A stretch of DNA of 29,477 nucleotides, taken from NCBI GenBank assembly GCA_023091735.1, contig JALKBU010000645.1:1-29477 (forward strand). The letters are read 5' to 3'. The position numbers and the translations under genes were made by a program. The notes beneath the pieces were generated by a model. The model did no database searches, was not told the DNA's origin, and saw only the letters and a list, made by a program, of their open reading frames with translations. Within the stretch, counting starts at the first letter, position 1. Every line of letters starts with the position of its first letter. This DNA comes from Trichomonas tenax (Eukaryota > Parabasalia > Trichomonadida > Trichomonadidae). Of this stretch, positions 8,574 to 19,140 are shown piece by piece.

Positions 8574-10212
8574 AGATTTTGAACAATGATCAATTTTTTT
8601 TCATTCAATTTCCCACTCACAAATAATCCGACTACTTATCAACGTTGCAAAAAATGACTTGAAATTAAGCTGCCATTACTGTAATTATATCTAAATCTCA
8701 GATTTTTAGCTTTTGAACATTTAAATATTGGTAATAATTATTGTTTTTAGCAATTTTATTGGTATGTTTAGCATGTACCTGATCTATTTATGAAAAATTT
8801 AATGCAGAACACGGCTAATGTAAAAATAATAAATGGCCTCATTTTTAATTTAGCGCTATATATATGTTTTTATTAAGCAAATTGCTATTACTAACGATGG
8901 ATATAATGAATCCATTGTAGAAAATATGACATATTTGTTTACTTGAATTTTTTGATTTTTTTCGATATTGTTCACCATCACTTCTAAATTTAAGATTTAA
9001 TATGTAGAGGATATAGGTAGTTCATGTGTAATGACTTTGAAGACATCTTTGTTTGAATATTTTCTCCCATTTCAAAAAAATCAATATTAAAATAAAAAAA
9101 CAATAAACATCACTATGCAAAGCCAAAATATGATGTTTTTATCGTCCTCTAACTTCGAAGTTAACTTTCGACTCACAATCATTATCAAAAGTCACCGCTA
9201 CAAAGACTAATGAACATTTATCTTGTCATGAAGAGCATTAATCTCTATTTTTCAGCGTAAAAAAAAAGCTGATTTCGATTTTTATTTGAAATTATGAATT
9301 TATAACTAAAATTAAGTCATTTTTAAAAGATAACGATTGAATAAATTGATATCTCAAGAAATTGCTTTTTGTTAAAAAGATAAATTAATTTTAATATTTG
9401 ATTCGGTAATGATCAATGAAGATATAGAGATTTGCAGTAAAAAAGATCATTTTGTCATTTGCGGATAAGCCGATTTGAATAAAAATCGATTTTCTTTAAT
9501 ATTTCACATCTACATCAAATATAGTATCGATATGTATTCATAGTTTTAACATTTTTTCAAATATCTAATTCAAACAAATTCTCAAAAAGCAATTATTGAA
9601 TGAAAATTTCAATCAACATATTAATCTGTAAGCTATATTGTTCAATAATTTTAGATGTTTTAAGATTCTGCTAAGGAAATTTTGAATATTTCTATCATCT
9701 TTTCTTCCAGATTCAACTTCATTTTTTCTTACAGTGAATCCTTGCTTGCAATTAAATTTTCAAAAATTGTTATTGTTAATCATTCAAAAAATAATGAAGA
9801 TTTTGGAGTTTTCAAGCTTATAAAATGCATTGCCATATTGTAAAATGAATATATTTAGAAGAGTTTCAAAATTAAATTAAAAATGCTTCATTTTTGCATT
9901 TTTGTCTATATATCGTGGAAGTATTGATGAGTGGTCGAGTGAAATAGGGATTTATCTCAAATTTTCATCACATCACAAACTTATTCGACTCAAAATTTGT
10001 CTATATGAAACTACATCAATACTAGAATAATATTTAAAGCATTTAAAATTTTTGATATAATTATTTGTGATTATTTTTCAATTAATTTTTTCTCATTATA
10101 TTCACTTTCATCCCAAAAAGCGAATTTCACTAACATTAAAAAGATTGAAATTTACTTTTTGATAATTTTGAATGTAGTTAAAAAATAAAAAAAAATTCAC
10201 ATCATTTAAGAT

Positions 10213-10755
10213 ATGAGTTCCGCGAGACATTTCTTCACACCCTCAGAGGACCAAATGATCCTGAAATGGAGAGAGAAGCGGCCAGATGCGCCATGGGCCG
10301 AAATTGCAAAAAAGTTGAAAAGCAAAACAGCGAAACAGTGCAATGATAGATACAACAAACACCTCAAGATCGCACGTAATGACGAACCATGGTCTGTATC
10401 AGAGGATAAGTTGTTGACACAGCTTGTTGAAGAACATGGCCACAACTGGGTTATCGTTTCAAGGTTGCTTGGCACACGCTCCAACATTGAGACAAAGAAC
10501 AGATGGTGTGTTCTCCTTAGAATGAAAAATTCTCAAAGAAAGAATGCACGCAAAAATAAAACAAAGAAACAACAAGAATCGACTTGTCCTACACCTGCAC
10601 CTTCAGCTCCAGATGTACTAAAGGCAACAACAGAAGAGTTTGTCGTTTTGGACCCAATTTTCACCAATGAAAATGAAATTTTCACAAATATGGATTATTG
10701 CATGAACCACGAAGCAGAAGGTGTTGATGAAACTTTCCACTGGTTCGAATTTTGA
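10213..10755 (+). CDS. Two-repeat Myb-like DNA-binding protein
   Basis: This is a 180-residue protein with two tandem SANT/Myb repeats. Repeat 1 (about 7-51) starts FFTPSEDQMILKW, has its central tryptophan at W28 and ends QCNDRYNKHL, with F8 and Y47 replacing the outer tryptophans. Repeat 2 (about 58-103) is canonical with W60, W79 and W98, and reads EPWSVSEDKLL and TRSNIETKNRWCVLL. A lysine/arginine-rich stretch (109-121, RKNARKNKTKKQQ) is a likely nuclear localisation signal. The C-terminal 60 residues are acidic and aromatic, possibly an activation region. Trichomonads have very many short R2R3-type Myb proteins, and some in T. vaginalis regulate the ap65-1 gene. The targets of this one cannot be told. 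The frame is intact, and the ATG immediately precedes repeat 1. Confidence 0.93.
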   Translation: MSSARHFFTPSEDQMILKWREKRPDAPWAEIAKKLKSKTAKQCNDRYNKHLKIARNDEPWSVSEDKLLTQLVEEHGHNWVIVSRLLGTRSNIETKNRWCVLLRMKNSQRKNARKNKTKKQQESTCPTPAPSAPDVLKATTEEFVVLDPIFTNENEIFTNMDYCMNHEAEGVDETFHWFEF

Positions 10756-11481
10756 ACTAATAGAGAGAACTTTCCTCAGCATCTAATATTTCACCCTTTT
10801 TTAACAAATTTACTTCCATTTCTTTTTTGATTGGAAAGTTTACAATCATATCATGAAAATAAACTATCCTCCAAAAATCAAAAATCAAAAAATAGTTTTT
10901 TTTGATTTGATATTGAAAAAAATTGGAAAGGGTAATATATCAAAATATAACTGGATTTAGCCATTGCTATGGATCTAGGTTATGTTGGGCGAGTTTATTC
11001 TGCGAAAATTCGTGAATTTGTACAATCGTTATTTTTTGATTTGAAGAAATAATCAGAATATGGATATTGCTTTATGATGATGATATTCTCATAGATTTTC
11101 TTAGTTAAATTATACAGTATTTTTGACTTCAAATAAATTTTTTCCAATCGATATTTATCAAATAAAACCAAATCTCCAAATCCAAAAAATTAACCAGCGA
11201 TTACCTTCCTCATGAAATAGATTTTTATTTACAAAGTACTTCATAAAGAGAATTTATGATAAGATAATATCTCATTAATCATTAATGATATTATAGGATT
11301 TAAGTTATGTCATTAAATAGTCATTAAAGAGTTTTTGAAGATTATATATGTGTGTGACCTATATCTCTTTTATTTCCACTTGACCACTTAATTTTTCTAG
11401 TTTTGTGTTATAAACATTTTGTAGATGCAAATAAGTCTTTTACGATATGGATATAACAGCTGCAATACTCATTTTTGTTGA
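10756..11481. other. AT-rich spacer between the Myb and BTB genes
   Basis: No gene or RNA is seen. Short ATTAATGAT and TCATTAAA repeats occur near 11275-11330. The initiator of the next gene is listed separately. Confidence 0.4.
11469..11476 (+). promoter_or_regulatory. Initiator-like element TCATTTTT before the BTB gene
   Basis: TCATTTTT matches the T. vaginalis Inr consensus (TCA with the A as +1, then pyrimidine, then T/A). The A at 11471 would give an 11-base 5' leader to the ATG at 11482, in the normal trichomonad range. Use as a start site is inferred from the match and spacing only. Confidence 0.6.
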
Positions 11482-12795
11482 ATGTCGAAAGAACAGATTA
11501 TCTTAACATTAAATGGCCTTAGAAACATTCAAAGGGCAAATTTAGCGAATGATTTCGCATTCATTGTCGGAGATAATACATATTACACAAATGCAGCGCT
11601 CGCTTGTTTTATTTCATCAAAAGTAAGTTCTTTTATAGCGATGGACCCTACAACAGACAGTTTTGTTTTGAATATTGATGACAATGAAAGAGAGTTCGAA
11701 ATCATAATGGACATTTTGAACGGTAAAATTATAGAGATAAACGAAAACAACATGGAATATTTAATAGAGATCGGAATGAAGCTTGAAAATACTGAAATTG
11801 TCGAAAAAGCACTCGATTACAAATTACATCTAACTGCGTTAACGCTTAAGAATATTATGGATAAAATTTCCTTAATGGTTAAATGCAAAGTTGAACATAG
11901 AGAAACTATAGAATTCGCAAAGGAACACTTTTCTGAAATAGAATTTGCTTATTTCCAAGAAGTAGAACCAGATGTTTTATTTTTCTTATTTTCATTAGAA
12001 AACTTGAAAGTAGCAAGCGAGGATCAGTATTTTGAGATCGTGTATAGATTAGTTAGGGAACGAGGACACGTTTTATTCCCTTTGTTTGAGAGTGTTTTAT
12101 TTGAATTTTTATCACCTGAAAGCATGAATAAATTCATCGAAATTGCAACACCTGATGATATATCAGGAAGACTGTGGAGTTCATTGTCAAAGAGACTTTC
12201 TCTCAAAGTGTTTCCAGACTGGAAAGCAGAGAAGAGACATGTTTATGCAATTCATGAAGAATCAAACAAAGAAAGATCAATGATAAGAATCGATTATGAT
12301 GAAAAAGTAGAATGGAAGGGAATCATTAATCATCTATGGGAAGAGTATAAAGATAACCCACATAACTCAGGTATTATATTTGCAGGTGTGTCATCAACAT
12401 ATAACGGCGTTCATCATCAAAGTGTGTTAGATTTTAATTGGGAGAATTACTGGTATTCGACTAATGAAAAGAATTCTTTCTTTTCAATTGACTTCCTTCA
12501 CATGTTGATCGTTCCAAGATATTATGAAATAAGAAATGGAAAGAGCGGTTTTTCACTGCGTAATTGGGTATTCGAAGGCTCAATAAATGGTGTTGACTTT
12601 AAAGTTTTAGATGAACATTCTCAATGTGATGATTTTAGACCAAAATATACGCGAAATATTTACAAAGTTAACAATCCAGATAACAAGGAGTATAGAGTAA
12701 TAAGAATTAGACAGACAGATAAGAACAATTCTAATACAATGGCATTGGAGTTATCAAGATTTGAAGTTTATGGTGATTTGATTAGAATTGAATGA
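11482..12795 (+). CDS. BTB/BACK protein with C-terminal discoidin-like (F5/8 type C) domain
   Basis: This is a 437-residue soluble protein. Residues about 20-105 look like a divergent BTB/POZ fold (NDFAFIVGDNTYYTNAALA, then FVLNIDDNEREFEIIMDIL, then MEYLIEIGMKLEN). Residues about 106-230 are helical, in the BACK position. Residues about 265-437 resemble a discoidin-like beta-sandwich: GIINHLWEEY, NYWYSTNEKNSFFSIDF, HMLIVPRYYEIRNG, WVFEGSINGVDFKVLDEH, and the closing ALELSRFEVYGDL. This order is the one seen in BTBD9-like proteins and in a large trichomonad family. BTB proteins often serve as adaptors for Cullin-3 ligases, but this one has no proven partner. The frame is intact with one ATG start. 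A good initiator lies 11 bases upstream. I am fairly sure of the discoidin-like end and less sure of the BTB end. Confidence 0.75.
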   Translation: MSKEQIILTLNGLRNIQRANLANDFAFIVGDNTYYTNAALACFISSKVSSFIAMDPTTDSFVLNIDDNEREFEIIMDILNGKIIEINENNMEYLIEIGMKLENTEIVEKALDYKLHLTALTLKNIMDKISLMVKCKVEHRETIEFAKEHFSEIEFAYFQEVEPDVLFFLFSLENLKVASEDQYFEIVYRLVRERGHVLFPLFESVLFEFLSPESMNKFIEIATPDDISGRLWSSLSKRLSLKVFPDWKAEKRHVYAIHEESNKERSMIRIDYDEKVEWKGIINHLWEEYKDNPHNSGIIFAGVSSTYNGVHHQSVLDFNWENYWYSTNEKNSFFSIDFLHMLIVPRYYEIRNGKSGFSLRNWVFEGSINGVDFKVLDEHSQCDDFRPKYTRNIYKVNNPDNKEYRVIRIRQTDKNNSNTMALELSRFEVYGDLIRIE

Positions 12796-13627
12796 GTTTT
12801 TCATAAATATACCACCAAACTTGACATTTGTGGATATCATTTAATGCCACAGCTTGTTAGCAATGCTGTCAAAAAGTGTAAGTATCGATGCTAAGTAGTT
12901 GTTTTGTAGATCTAATTTTGATTAGTTGTTTATTGATATAATATTATATTATTTATTGTATACGTAGATGTAAATACGTGTTTAAATATTCGAAATCAAA
13001 TTCCACATTTGATTAATTTTGCAAAAAAATATTAATTTAAGAAAAGTTATATCTTAACTTAGTAAGTGTTCTATAAAAGGGTTCATAGATTTTTGCGCTA
13101 AAAATTCTCGTTGTTACGAACAAAGAAATCAAAATTTAGTTCAATATTTTGCAAATCGAGCTATTTAGTTGTATTTGACTTTAATATCATGATGTGAATT
13201 CATTGGCAAGGCTTAGAAGAAATATAGTGTTGAGAAGATGAGATTCAAAAAGATAGAGTTGATTTGAAAGATTTGGAACATGTTTTTATTTTTACCATCA
13301 TGAGTTAAAGTAGTTTTAATCATCTATGAAGAGATGGGTCCAAATTCAAAATTTGAAATCACACAAATATTGCAAGATAAGTTTCGGTCTTAAATCGTTA
13401 AGTAAAACATGACTATTCAAGTCAAATTTCTCATGAGCTCCTTCTGAAAAATTGATATGTTAATGATATATTTGCATTTTTTCCTTCTAATTTATCATTT
13501 TCCAAAATCACATAGATAACATTATTTCTATTGATGTAAATTGAATGAACATCTTTCATATTTTGATAGTTCAACGAACAAATATTTTGGAAATTTATTT
13601 GTTCTATGAAAAGGTGCATTTTTTACA
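12796..13627. other. Spacer between convergent genes
   Basis: The BTB gene (+) and the ankyrin gene (-) converge on this stretch. I see only AT-rich sequence. The short frames on both strands near 13431-13619 have no coding character. Confidence 0.4.
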
Positions 13628-14243
13628 TTATTCTATAACAGTGATCTTCTGCTTTTTCTCAGTCTTGACCAAGAAATCCATTAAGTCGTCGTGTGTCGTC
13701 AATACGAGTGGAGTTTTGCCTTCTTCGTTTTTGGTGTTGACAATAGCTCCAGCTTTGACAAGAAGCTTTGCGCACTCAAAACGAGAGTATAATGCCGCAT
13801 AATGAAGTGGAGTATCACCATCATCTTCTTTTGCGTTAGGATCAGCACCGTGTTGAAGCAGAAGATCGACAACACGTGGAAATCCCTTAATACAAGCCCA
13901 ATGAAGAGGCGTTGAATTTTCATTACTTTTTGCATTCGAATCTGCTCCATTTTCTAGTAAGAATTTGCATACCTCGTATCTTCCAGTGCGCGCAGCCCAG
14001 TGTAAAGGCGTTTGTTTAAAAGAAAATAATGAACTAAATATAAAAATGAAAAGTCATGTCTGTTCTATTGATCAAATGCGGATATTTCTTGATAGAATAC
14101 TTAACACTCTCTAAATCACCGTTTTCTGCTGCCATCCATATCAATGGTTGATAATTTTTAGGCGGCTGATCGATTTCTTCGGTCTGTTGCACTTCTTCTG
14201 TAGTTTCCTCTGTTTTTTGAGTATTTGGAACTTCTTCTGCCAT
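13628..14243 (-). CDS. Short ankyrin-repeat protein with a 37-base frame-breaking insert
   Basis: Read on the minus strand, the first part starts [20 protein letters not shown], an acidic Thr/Glu-rich leader. It enters ankyrin repeat 1 ([19 protein letters not shown] to HLINRTDM) and meets a TAG. From about 14017 downward a second frame gives three clean repeats: [40 protein letters not shown] and [20 protein letters not shown] final partial repeat begins [15 protein letters not shown], and the protein ends KKQKITVIE with TAA at 13630-13628. Removing about 37 T-rich bases (about 14020-14057) restores the 33-34-residue spacing and gives a protein of about 192 residues. The insert has no GT donor and no AG at its end, so it is not a standard intron. 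A GT-AG reading of 67 bases keeps frame but deletes half of repeat 1. Either an unusual intron or a recent lesion is possible. Confidence 0.75.
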
Positions 14244-14659
14244 TAAATTACCTAAAAAACAAAATCAAATTTAAAAAAACAGGGTCTATTAAAAATAATG
14301 TGGGGTGAATGAAATTACCGGAAATTTAAATTGAAGATATCTCCTTATACACATAAATTAAAATCTATCTAATCATATATTATTAACTAAAATAAGTGAC
14401 TAATTATTTCTTCATGGTCAATTATTCATTTATATATATATATGAAATTAATAACAAAGATAAAAGCAAAGTATTGTATTATAGGATTTGATCAAAAAGA
14501 TAGAATTATTTGATGTGGCTTAACATTGTTATAGCTTTTATATGGTTTGGAAATGAATGTATTAAGTGATTTCATTGATTTTGTAATAATTTAGGAATTA
14601 AATAAATTTTTAAGGTGATAATAATTTAGGGTCTGATAAAAATAAAGGGGTTGTGGGTT
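14244..14659. other. Spacer between divergent genes
   Basis: This AT-rich stretch separates the divergent ankyrin (-) and BspA (+) genes and must hold both promoters. It includes a TATATATATATA run near 14430. No other feature is seen. Confidence 0.4.
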
Positions 14660-14667
14660 TCATTTTT
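14660..14667 (+). promoter_or_regulatory. Initiator-like element TCATTTTT abutting the BspA start codon
   Basis: TCATTTTT is followed directly by ATG at 14668. With the A at 14662 as +1, the 5' leader is only 6 bases, typical of trichomonad genes. This match argues for the ATG at 14668 over the in-frame GTG at 14653, which would lie upstream of the transcript start. Confidence 0.65.
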
Positions 14668-16455
14668 ATGTTTTTTTCATTTATTTATTTAATAAAGTCT
14701 ACAAATGAAGCCAAATACATCGAAAAGGATGGAGTTGTCACTATTTTCGGTGGGAGCTTTGTTTCTTCTTACAATTTCAAGCGAAAAATTCCCAATTATA
14801 ATAAAACAAAGGAAATTGTCGTCGAAAATGGTGTCGATGAAATTATGAGATACGCATTTAAAGACTGTTTCGCTTTAACGAAGATTTCTATACCAGAATC
14901 TTTGACCAAAATTGGAAAATTCGCGTTTAGCGATTGTTATTCTTTAGAAACGATTATATTACCATCAAAAGTAACAACCATTAATGATTACATGTTTTCT
15001 AAGTGCACGAAGCTGAAAACAGTCGAAATTAAAGGAAAAGTAACAATTTTTGGTGAAAAAGCGTTCTTGAACTGTATTTCAATCCCCGAATTCACATTTC
15101 CAAAAACAACAACACTTATAAGCTCAAATTGCTTCTTCAATTGTTCATCACTTAAATCAATAACAATAACTGACTCCATTGGTTTGATTAAGATGAGCGC
15201 CTTCAGTTCATGCGTTTCGTTGAAAGAAATTAACTTTAACACCAAACAAGTTTTGACAATCGAATCTTATTGTTTCTCTTCGTGTTCATCCCTCGAAAAC
15301 TTAATTCTCCCATCAAGCGTATATACCATTGGAAAACTAGCATTCAGTTCATGCGATAAACTCAGCAATGTCAAATTTTACGGCAAATCTGATCTTTATG
15401 GATCAAATAATGATGTTTTCGATAAATGTCCACAACTAAAAGAGATTGAAGTTCTCAAATCATATGATTCTGATTCGTTTTGTGGAACAAAAGTTAATAA
15501 AATTTTAGAACCAACCGATCCTTATAATCCAACACCAACTCCAGTTCCATCACATACACCAGAATTGACAGAAGAGATTACAACAGAAGCTGATATTCCA
15601 TCATTAACACCACAACCATCAGTGATGCAAACTGCTGCTCCTTCACCAATCGAAACTCCTTCTGCAACAACTCAAATTGCATCAGAAACATTAGAGCCAA
15701 CGCCATCACAAACACCTCATCAAACAATGTTGCCAACGCAGACTCCTGATGTTCCTTCTCAAACAATCCCACAAACACCAAAGCCAACACCTTCGCGAAC
15801 ATTATTACCAACAGAAACACCAAATATTCCATTACAAACACCTTTACAGACATTATCCCCAACGCATCCTCCGCAAACAGCAAAACCTCAATCATTAACA
15901 CCTACACCAGAAATTCCAACACAATCACCAACTCCTGAAGCAAACACACCAACTCCAAGTCCAGAAATTCCAACACAAACACCAGAAATGAAAATTCCGA
16001 CAAGAACTCCTGAAATTCCAACACAAACACCTCAACCACAAACAAAAGAGTCCACACAGACACCTACATCTACGCCAGCTCCAGAAACTCAAACTCCAGG
16101 CCCAAAAACAAAAGAACCAGAACTGGAACCTGAAGAATGGACTCCTGTACCAACAAGGAAGAGATCACCAAAGCCTTCACCTTCGCCTGATGTAGATACA
16201 GAAACGCCAACACAGAAGCCAACAACAAAACAAACTGAAAAACCAACGACGAAGCCAACATCTCAAGATCAGAGCGATAATAGCAGATCTGGATATTCCA
16301 ATGTTCGAAATGACAACACAGGTGAAATTGCTGCTCTAATGACATTCTCTATTGTTTGCATCATCGTTGTCATTCTGTGGTGTTCATTGAAGGCGACTAC
16401 AAAAGATGTTTTGAGTGATGAAGAATCATTGAAACTTAATTCTATTGACTATTGA
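14668..16455 (+). CDS. BspA-like leucine-rich-repeat surface protein with Pro/Thr stalk and membrane anchor
   Basis: This is a 595-residue predicted cell-surface protein. A short hydrophobic N-terminus (MFFSFIYLIKSTNEA) can serve as a signal peptide. Residues about 20-270 carry Treponema pallidum-type/BspA leucine-rich repeats of about 23 residues with the hallmark 'AFxxCxxLxxIxIPxSLTxIGxxAF' (for example YAFKDCFALTKISIPESLTK, and AFSSCVSLKEINF). Residues about 280-540 form a long Pro/Thr/Gln/Glu stalk built on short units like TPEIPTQTP. One transmembrane helix follows at about 554-574 (IAALMTFSIVCIIVVILWCS), then a 21-residue acidic cytoplasmic tail ending NSIDY. BspA-like proteins are the largest surface family in Trichomonas and are thought to act in adhesion to host cells, bacteria or matrix; that role is from the family, not from this sequence. 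The frame is intact, and the start is supported by the adjoining initiator. The decayed BspA genes at 16.5-18.3, 22.1-23.6 and 23.8-24.5 kb are the same family on the other strand. Confidence 0.93.
   Translation: MFFSFIYLIKSTNEAKYIEKDGVVTIFGGSFVSSYNFKRKIPNYNKTKEIVVENGVDEIMRYAFKDCFALTKISIPESLTKIGKFAFSDCYSLETIILPSKVTTINDYMFSKCTKLKTVEIKGKVTIFGEKAFLNCISIPEFTFPKTTTLISSNCFFNCSSLKSITITDSIGLIKMSAFSSCVSLKEINFNTKQVLTIESYCFSSCSSLENLILPSSVYTIGKLAFSSCDKLSNVKFYGKSDLYGSNNDVFDKCPQLKEIEVLKSYDSDSFCGTKVNKILEPTDPYNPTPTPVPSHTPELTEEITTEADIPSLTPQPSVMQTAAPSPIETPSATTQIASETLEPTPSQTPHQTMLPTQTPDVPSQTIPQTPKPTPSRTLLPTETPNIPLQTPLQTLSPTHPPQTAKPQSLTPTPEIPTQSPTPEANTPTPSPEIPTQTPEMKIPTRTPEIPTQTPQPQTKESTQTPTSTPAPETQTPGPKTKEPELEPEEWTPVPTRKRSPKPSPSPDVDTETPTQKPTTKQTEKPTTKPTSQDQSDNSRSGYSNVRNDNTGEIAALMTFSIVCIIVVILWCSLKATTKDVLSDEESLKLNSIDY
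15505..16273 (+). repeat. Degenerate Pro/Thr-rich repeat region inside the BspA gene
   Basis: About 255 codons made mainly of ACA/ACT/ACC, CCA/CCT and CAA/GAA, giving units such as PTPTPVPSHTPE, TPEIPTQSPT and PTQTPEMKIPT. The DNA repeat is imperfect (ACACCAGAAATTCCAACACA recurs with changes), so length variation between strains is likely. It makes an extended, probably O-glycosylated stalk between the repeat domain and the membrane helix. Confidence 0.7.
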
Positions 16456-16516
16456 GAATGATTTTATATATTATCTTTGTTTATTTAATAAATAGTATAT
16501 TATTCAATGAAAAATA

Positions 16517-18280
16517 TCATGTGTTTAATCGGAAACTAAAAGAAATCAAAGTATTGAAGAGCAATAAGTATGTTCTATAATCATTTTCATGAGCAATTGT
16601 TTCTTCATGATCCTTATTGTAATACTCAACAGGAATAGTCAAGAATGTCGGAGATTTGTATGTTTGTGGAACTTTGATACTCTTAGCAAAATTAGATACA
16701 AAATATCCCTAATTTGCATCTAGATTGAAATCATTTGGTTCATTTCATGTGTAAATAAAATTATATGTTGGAACAGGTGATTTATTGCATGAATCAAAAT
16801 AAATTACTTTCATATTTTCCCCAATTTCAATGCTTGATAAGTTCGGATAATCCACAAAAAATGAAATAATTAATTCGCAAGAGTTTGATATATTAAATGA
16901 TTTAATGCCTGAAAAGTAGAATGCACAAAGATGCAAAACCTTTAGGTTTGGTGGTATATCTTTGTGTGTGAGTAAATTACAATAGTTAAATGCATATCCA
17001 TCAATGATTTACAGGCGGAATGGCAATTAATTCTCCTATTTTTGTCACAGAATCCGGAATTACAATTTCTGTTAGGTTTGTTTCAGATAAGCATTCAAAT
17101 TTTAGCGACAATAATCGATTAGTAAGTTCAATTTTTGATAATTTCCGACAAAAATAGAAAGCTTCAAAAGGAATGGATGTAATTTTTTCAGGAACTATTA
17201 TTTCTATCAATGATGAACATTTGCAGAATGCTCTACTAACTAAAAATGTAAGCGCATGTGGTAAATGAATATTCATATTTATTATTGATTCAGATTGATG
17301 AAAAGCAGAATTTCCAATATATTCCAGAACTGAAAGTTGAATGCTCTTTAATTTCCTGCATTCATAAAATGCGAAATCTTCAATCCTTGTGACAGATAAA
17401 AGATCGATTTCTTCAAGATTTTGACATTCACCAAAGCAAAATATTGGTATTGTTGTGATATGTGAAATTAGAACAATTTTGCGAAAACTTGACCAACAAA
17501 AACTATATCCATTGAGTTTAGTTATTCCGTTATTGATATTTAAATTCCCAGAAACATATGAATATTGTCCGTCATTATTGTTGATGGATCATCAGGCATT
17601 TCAAAATCTAAAGTGTTACAAGCGCCCATATATAAATTTGTAAAATTATTTACAAATAAAAAAGTATTCGTAGAAATTTTGATTACATTTGACCTTAGGC
17701 AAAGACCATAAGCAGAATGGCCAATATATTTAATTGTGTTTGGCAATTCAACAGACTCTAAATTGATGCATCCATAGAATGCATAGACATTAATAGATTT
17801 AATATAAGGAGAGATTGAGATATTATAATTTCTCATGACAATTTTACCAATTTCGATTGACTTAACAGAAACCATCACACAAACAACCAAGTAAAACATT
17901 TGATGACATGGGATACTTTATTATTGTTCTGGATGAGAAATGAGGCATAAATATATATTTTAATGAAACTGGTAATGTTATCTCTGTTAAATTATCACAA
18001 CGAGAAAATGAAAATATTCCAATCACTTCTAAAGATTCGGGAAGAAAAATACTTGAAAGGTTAATACAGCGATTAAATGTCCATGGCTCAATCATTTTCA
18101 AACCATTATTACTTGACAAATTAATTGAAGTCAAACTTGTGCAACCAGAAAAAGCATAGCAACCAATTATTTTTATATCAGTCTGAAATTGTATAGGGTG
18201 TCCTGACATGCGTGAGCATCTCGGTCTAGGAAATAGATAAAGATATGTTACTAGTACTATTATAAAGGGTAGACATTTGT
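16517..18280 (-). pseudogene. Decayed BspA-like leucine-rich-repeat gene (first of three)
   Basis: The minus strand carries BspA repeats in several frames that together make one gene. 18209-17900 reads IIGCYAFSGCTSLTSINL and WTFNRCINLSSIFLPESLEV. About 17900-17590 reads VYAFYGCINLESVELPNTIK. From about 17580 to 17040 another frame reads FCFGECQNLEEIDLL, FAFYECRKLKSIQLSVLEYI and AFYFCRKLSKIELTNRLLSL. From about 17015 to 16517 the frame shifts again (GYAFNYCNLLTHKDIPPNLK), has an in-frame TGA near 16748 and a TAG near 16710, and ends TGA at 16517. The 5' end keeps a hydrophobic signal-like stretch (LPFIIVLVTYLYLF) with no ATG in frame; ATGs near 18280 are in other frames. At least three frameshifts and two stops make it a pseudogene. 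It is tail to tail with the intact BspA gene, 61 bases apart. Confidence 0.85.
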
Positions 18281-18418
18281 GTCATATCCATATGAATTTT
18301 GAGTTATAAACACATTCCCTACTATATTTTTTCCCCTCATTTTTAAAATTCATCCCATATTTTTGAACCTTAAAAAGACGTTTATTTTCATTTTTTCATA
18401 GACATCATGTTGAGCTAA

Positions 18419-19134
18419 CACTTTCTGCAAGAAAAAGAGTTAACTGGCAATTCAAACAATGATAAACTTATTCAATACCTCTTGCTGATTGCATCAAGCT
18501 ACAAGACATCCTATGAAGGATGCGCCTTCACAAGTTTCCATAAACAAGGTTTCATCGGAGTAAAATCTGACAAATATGCTCTGAATGAATAAGTACTCAG
18601 CTGATCTCAAACCATGCATACTGACAATCATTTTCTTGAGTTAAACTAGTTGTTAAGCTGATTTATTTATGTTTGGTTCTATAACATGGGTACTAAACGT
18701 ATGATAAACCGTCAAAACTGATAGATTATCCCTGGGGCACTTTGTTTTAACCCCTTCAATAAAAAAACCGGGTCAAACTTTCTCATATGTTTCAATATGC
18801 GGAAAACAAAATTATTCACTCTCATAATGATATTACTGTGATCTATGATGAGTTTTGTTTCTGTTATATGTATGAGTCTGATCTGATGAACACCGCAAAA
18901 TCCAAAATGGTTTTATTATGATGACGGGATGAAATCCACAAAAACCATCTATTCATCAAAGATGTTGATTGATAGTCATGCATTCGTAATTAACTTGTTG
19001 TTACTCCATGCGAATTTAATTTGCATGTAGTCCTGATTCGAATCCCTGAATTAGCCTATAAGTTCGATAAAAACATAATGCAAAGATTTCTAATTAAGCA
19101 GGGTTTAAAAAATGAGGAATTTCATTTTTGCTGA
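18419..19134 (+). pseudogene. Decayed coding sequence of unknown family
   Basis: Four short + strand stretches read as good protein. 18419-18592 includes NDKLIQYLLLIASSYKTSYE and GCAFTSFHKQGFIGVKSDKY and ends TAA. 18787-18921 starts MFQYAENKIIHSHNDITVIY and includes DEFCFCYMYESDL. About 18933-19025 includes SSKMLIDSHAFVINLLLLHA. About 19029-19134 includes LIRIPELAYKFDKNIMQRFL and ends TGA. All lie in the same order and strand with small gaps, so they may be one gene with several frameshifts and stops. No domain is recognised. It is not obviously BspA, Pmp or a transposase. Confidence 0.4.
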
Positions 19135-19140
19135 AAAAAA

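Larger units (their letters stand above)
8209..10212. other. 2 kb AT-rich spacer with foldbacks
   Basis: Apart from two foldbacks (8285-8311 and 8491-8573) I see nothing but AT-rich sequence. A 26-codon frame near 9130 (MMFLSSSNFEVNFRLT) is too short to call. The last bases before the Myb ATG are TCACATCATTTAAGAT, which contain TCA-type initiator-like steps, but no exact TCAYTW match can be fixed. Confidence 0.4.

Noticed and set aside
14034..14101. A GT-AG intron of 67 bases in the ankyrin gene (GTATTC to TTTAG)
   Set aside because: It keeps the frame, but it removes the second half of ankyrin repeat 1, which is otherwise intact, and it lacks the trichomonad branch and acceptor motif.
14653..14667. 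Extended BspA start at GTG 14653
   Set aside because: The initiator TCATTTTT lies between it and the ATG at 14668, so the transcript would begin after the GTG.
15578..16345. Long minus-strand ORFs inside the BspA gene
   Set aside because: They are shadows of the Pro/Thr-rich repeat, where CCA and ACA codons read as TGG and TGT without stops on the other strand.
19029..19060. Possible tRNA T-loop (CTGATTCGAATCCCTG) near a palindromic ATGCGAATTTAATTTGCAT
   Set aside because: The bases flanking the TTCGAAT do not pair as a T-stem, and no acceptor, D or anticodon arms can be folded upstream. The stretch also reads as decayed coding sequence.
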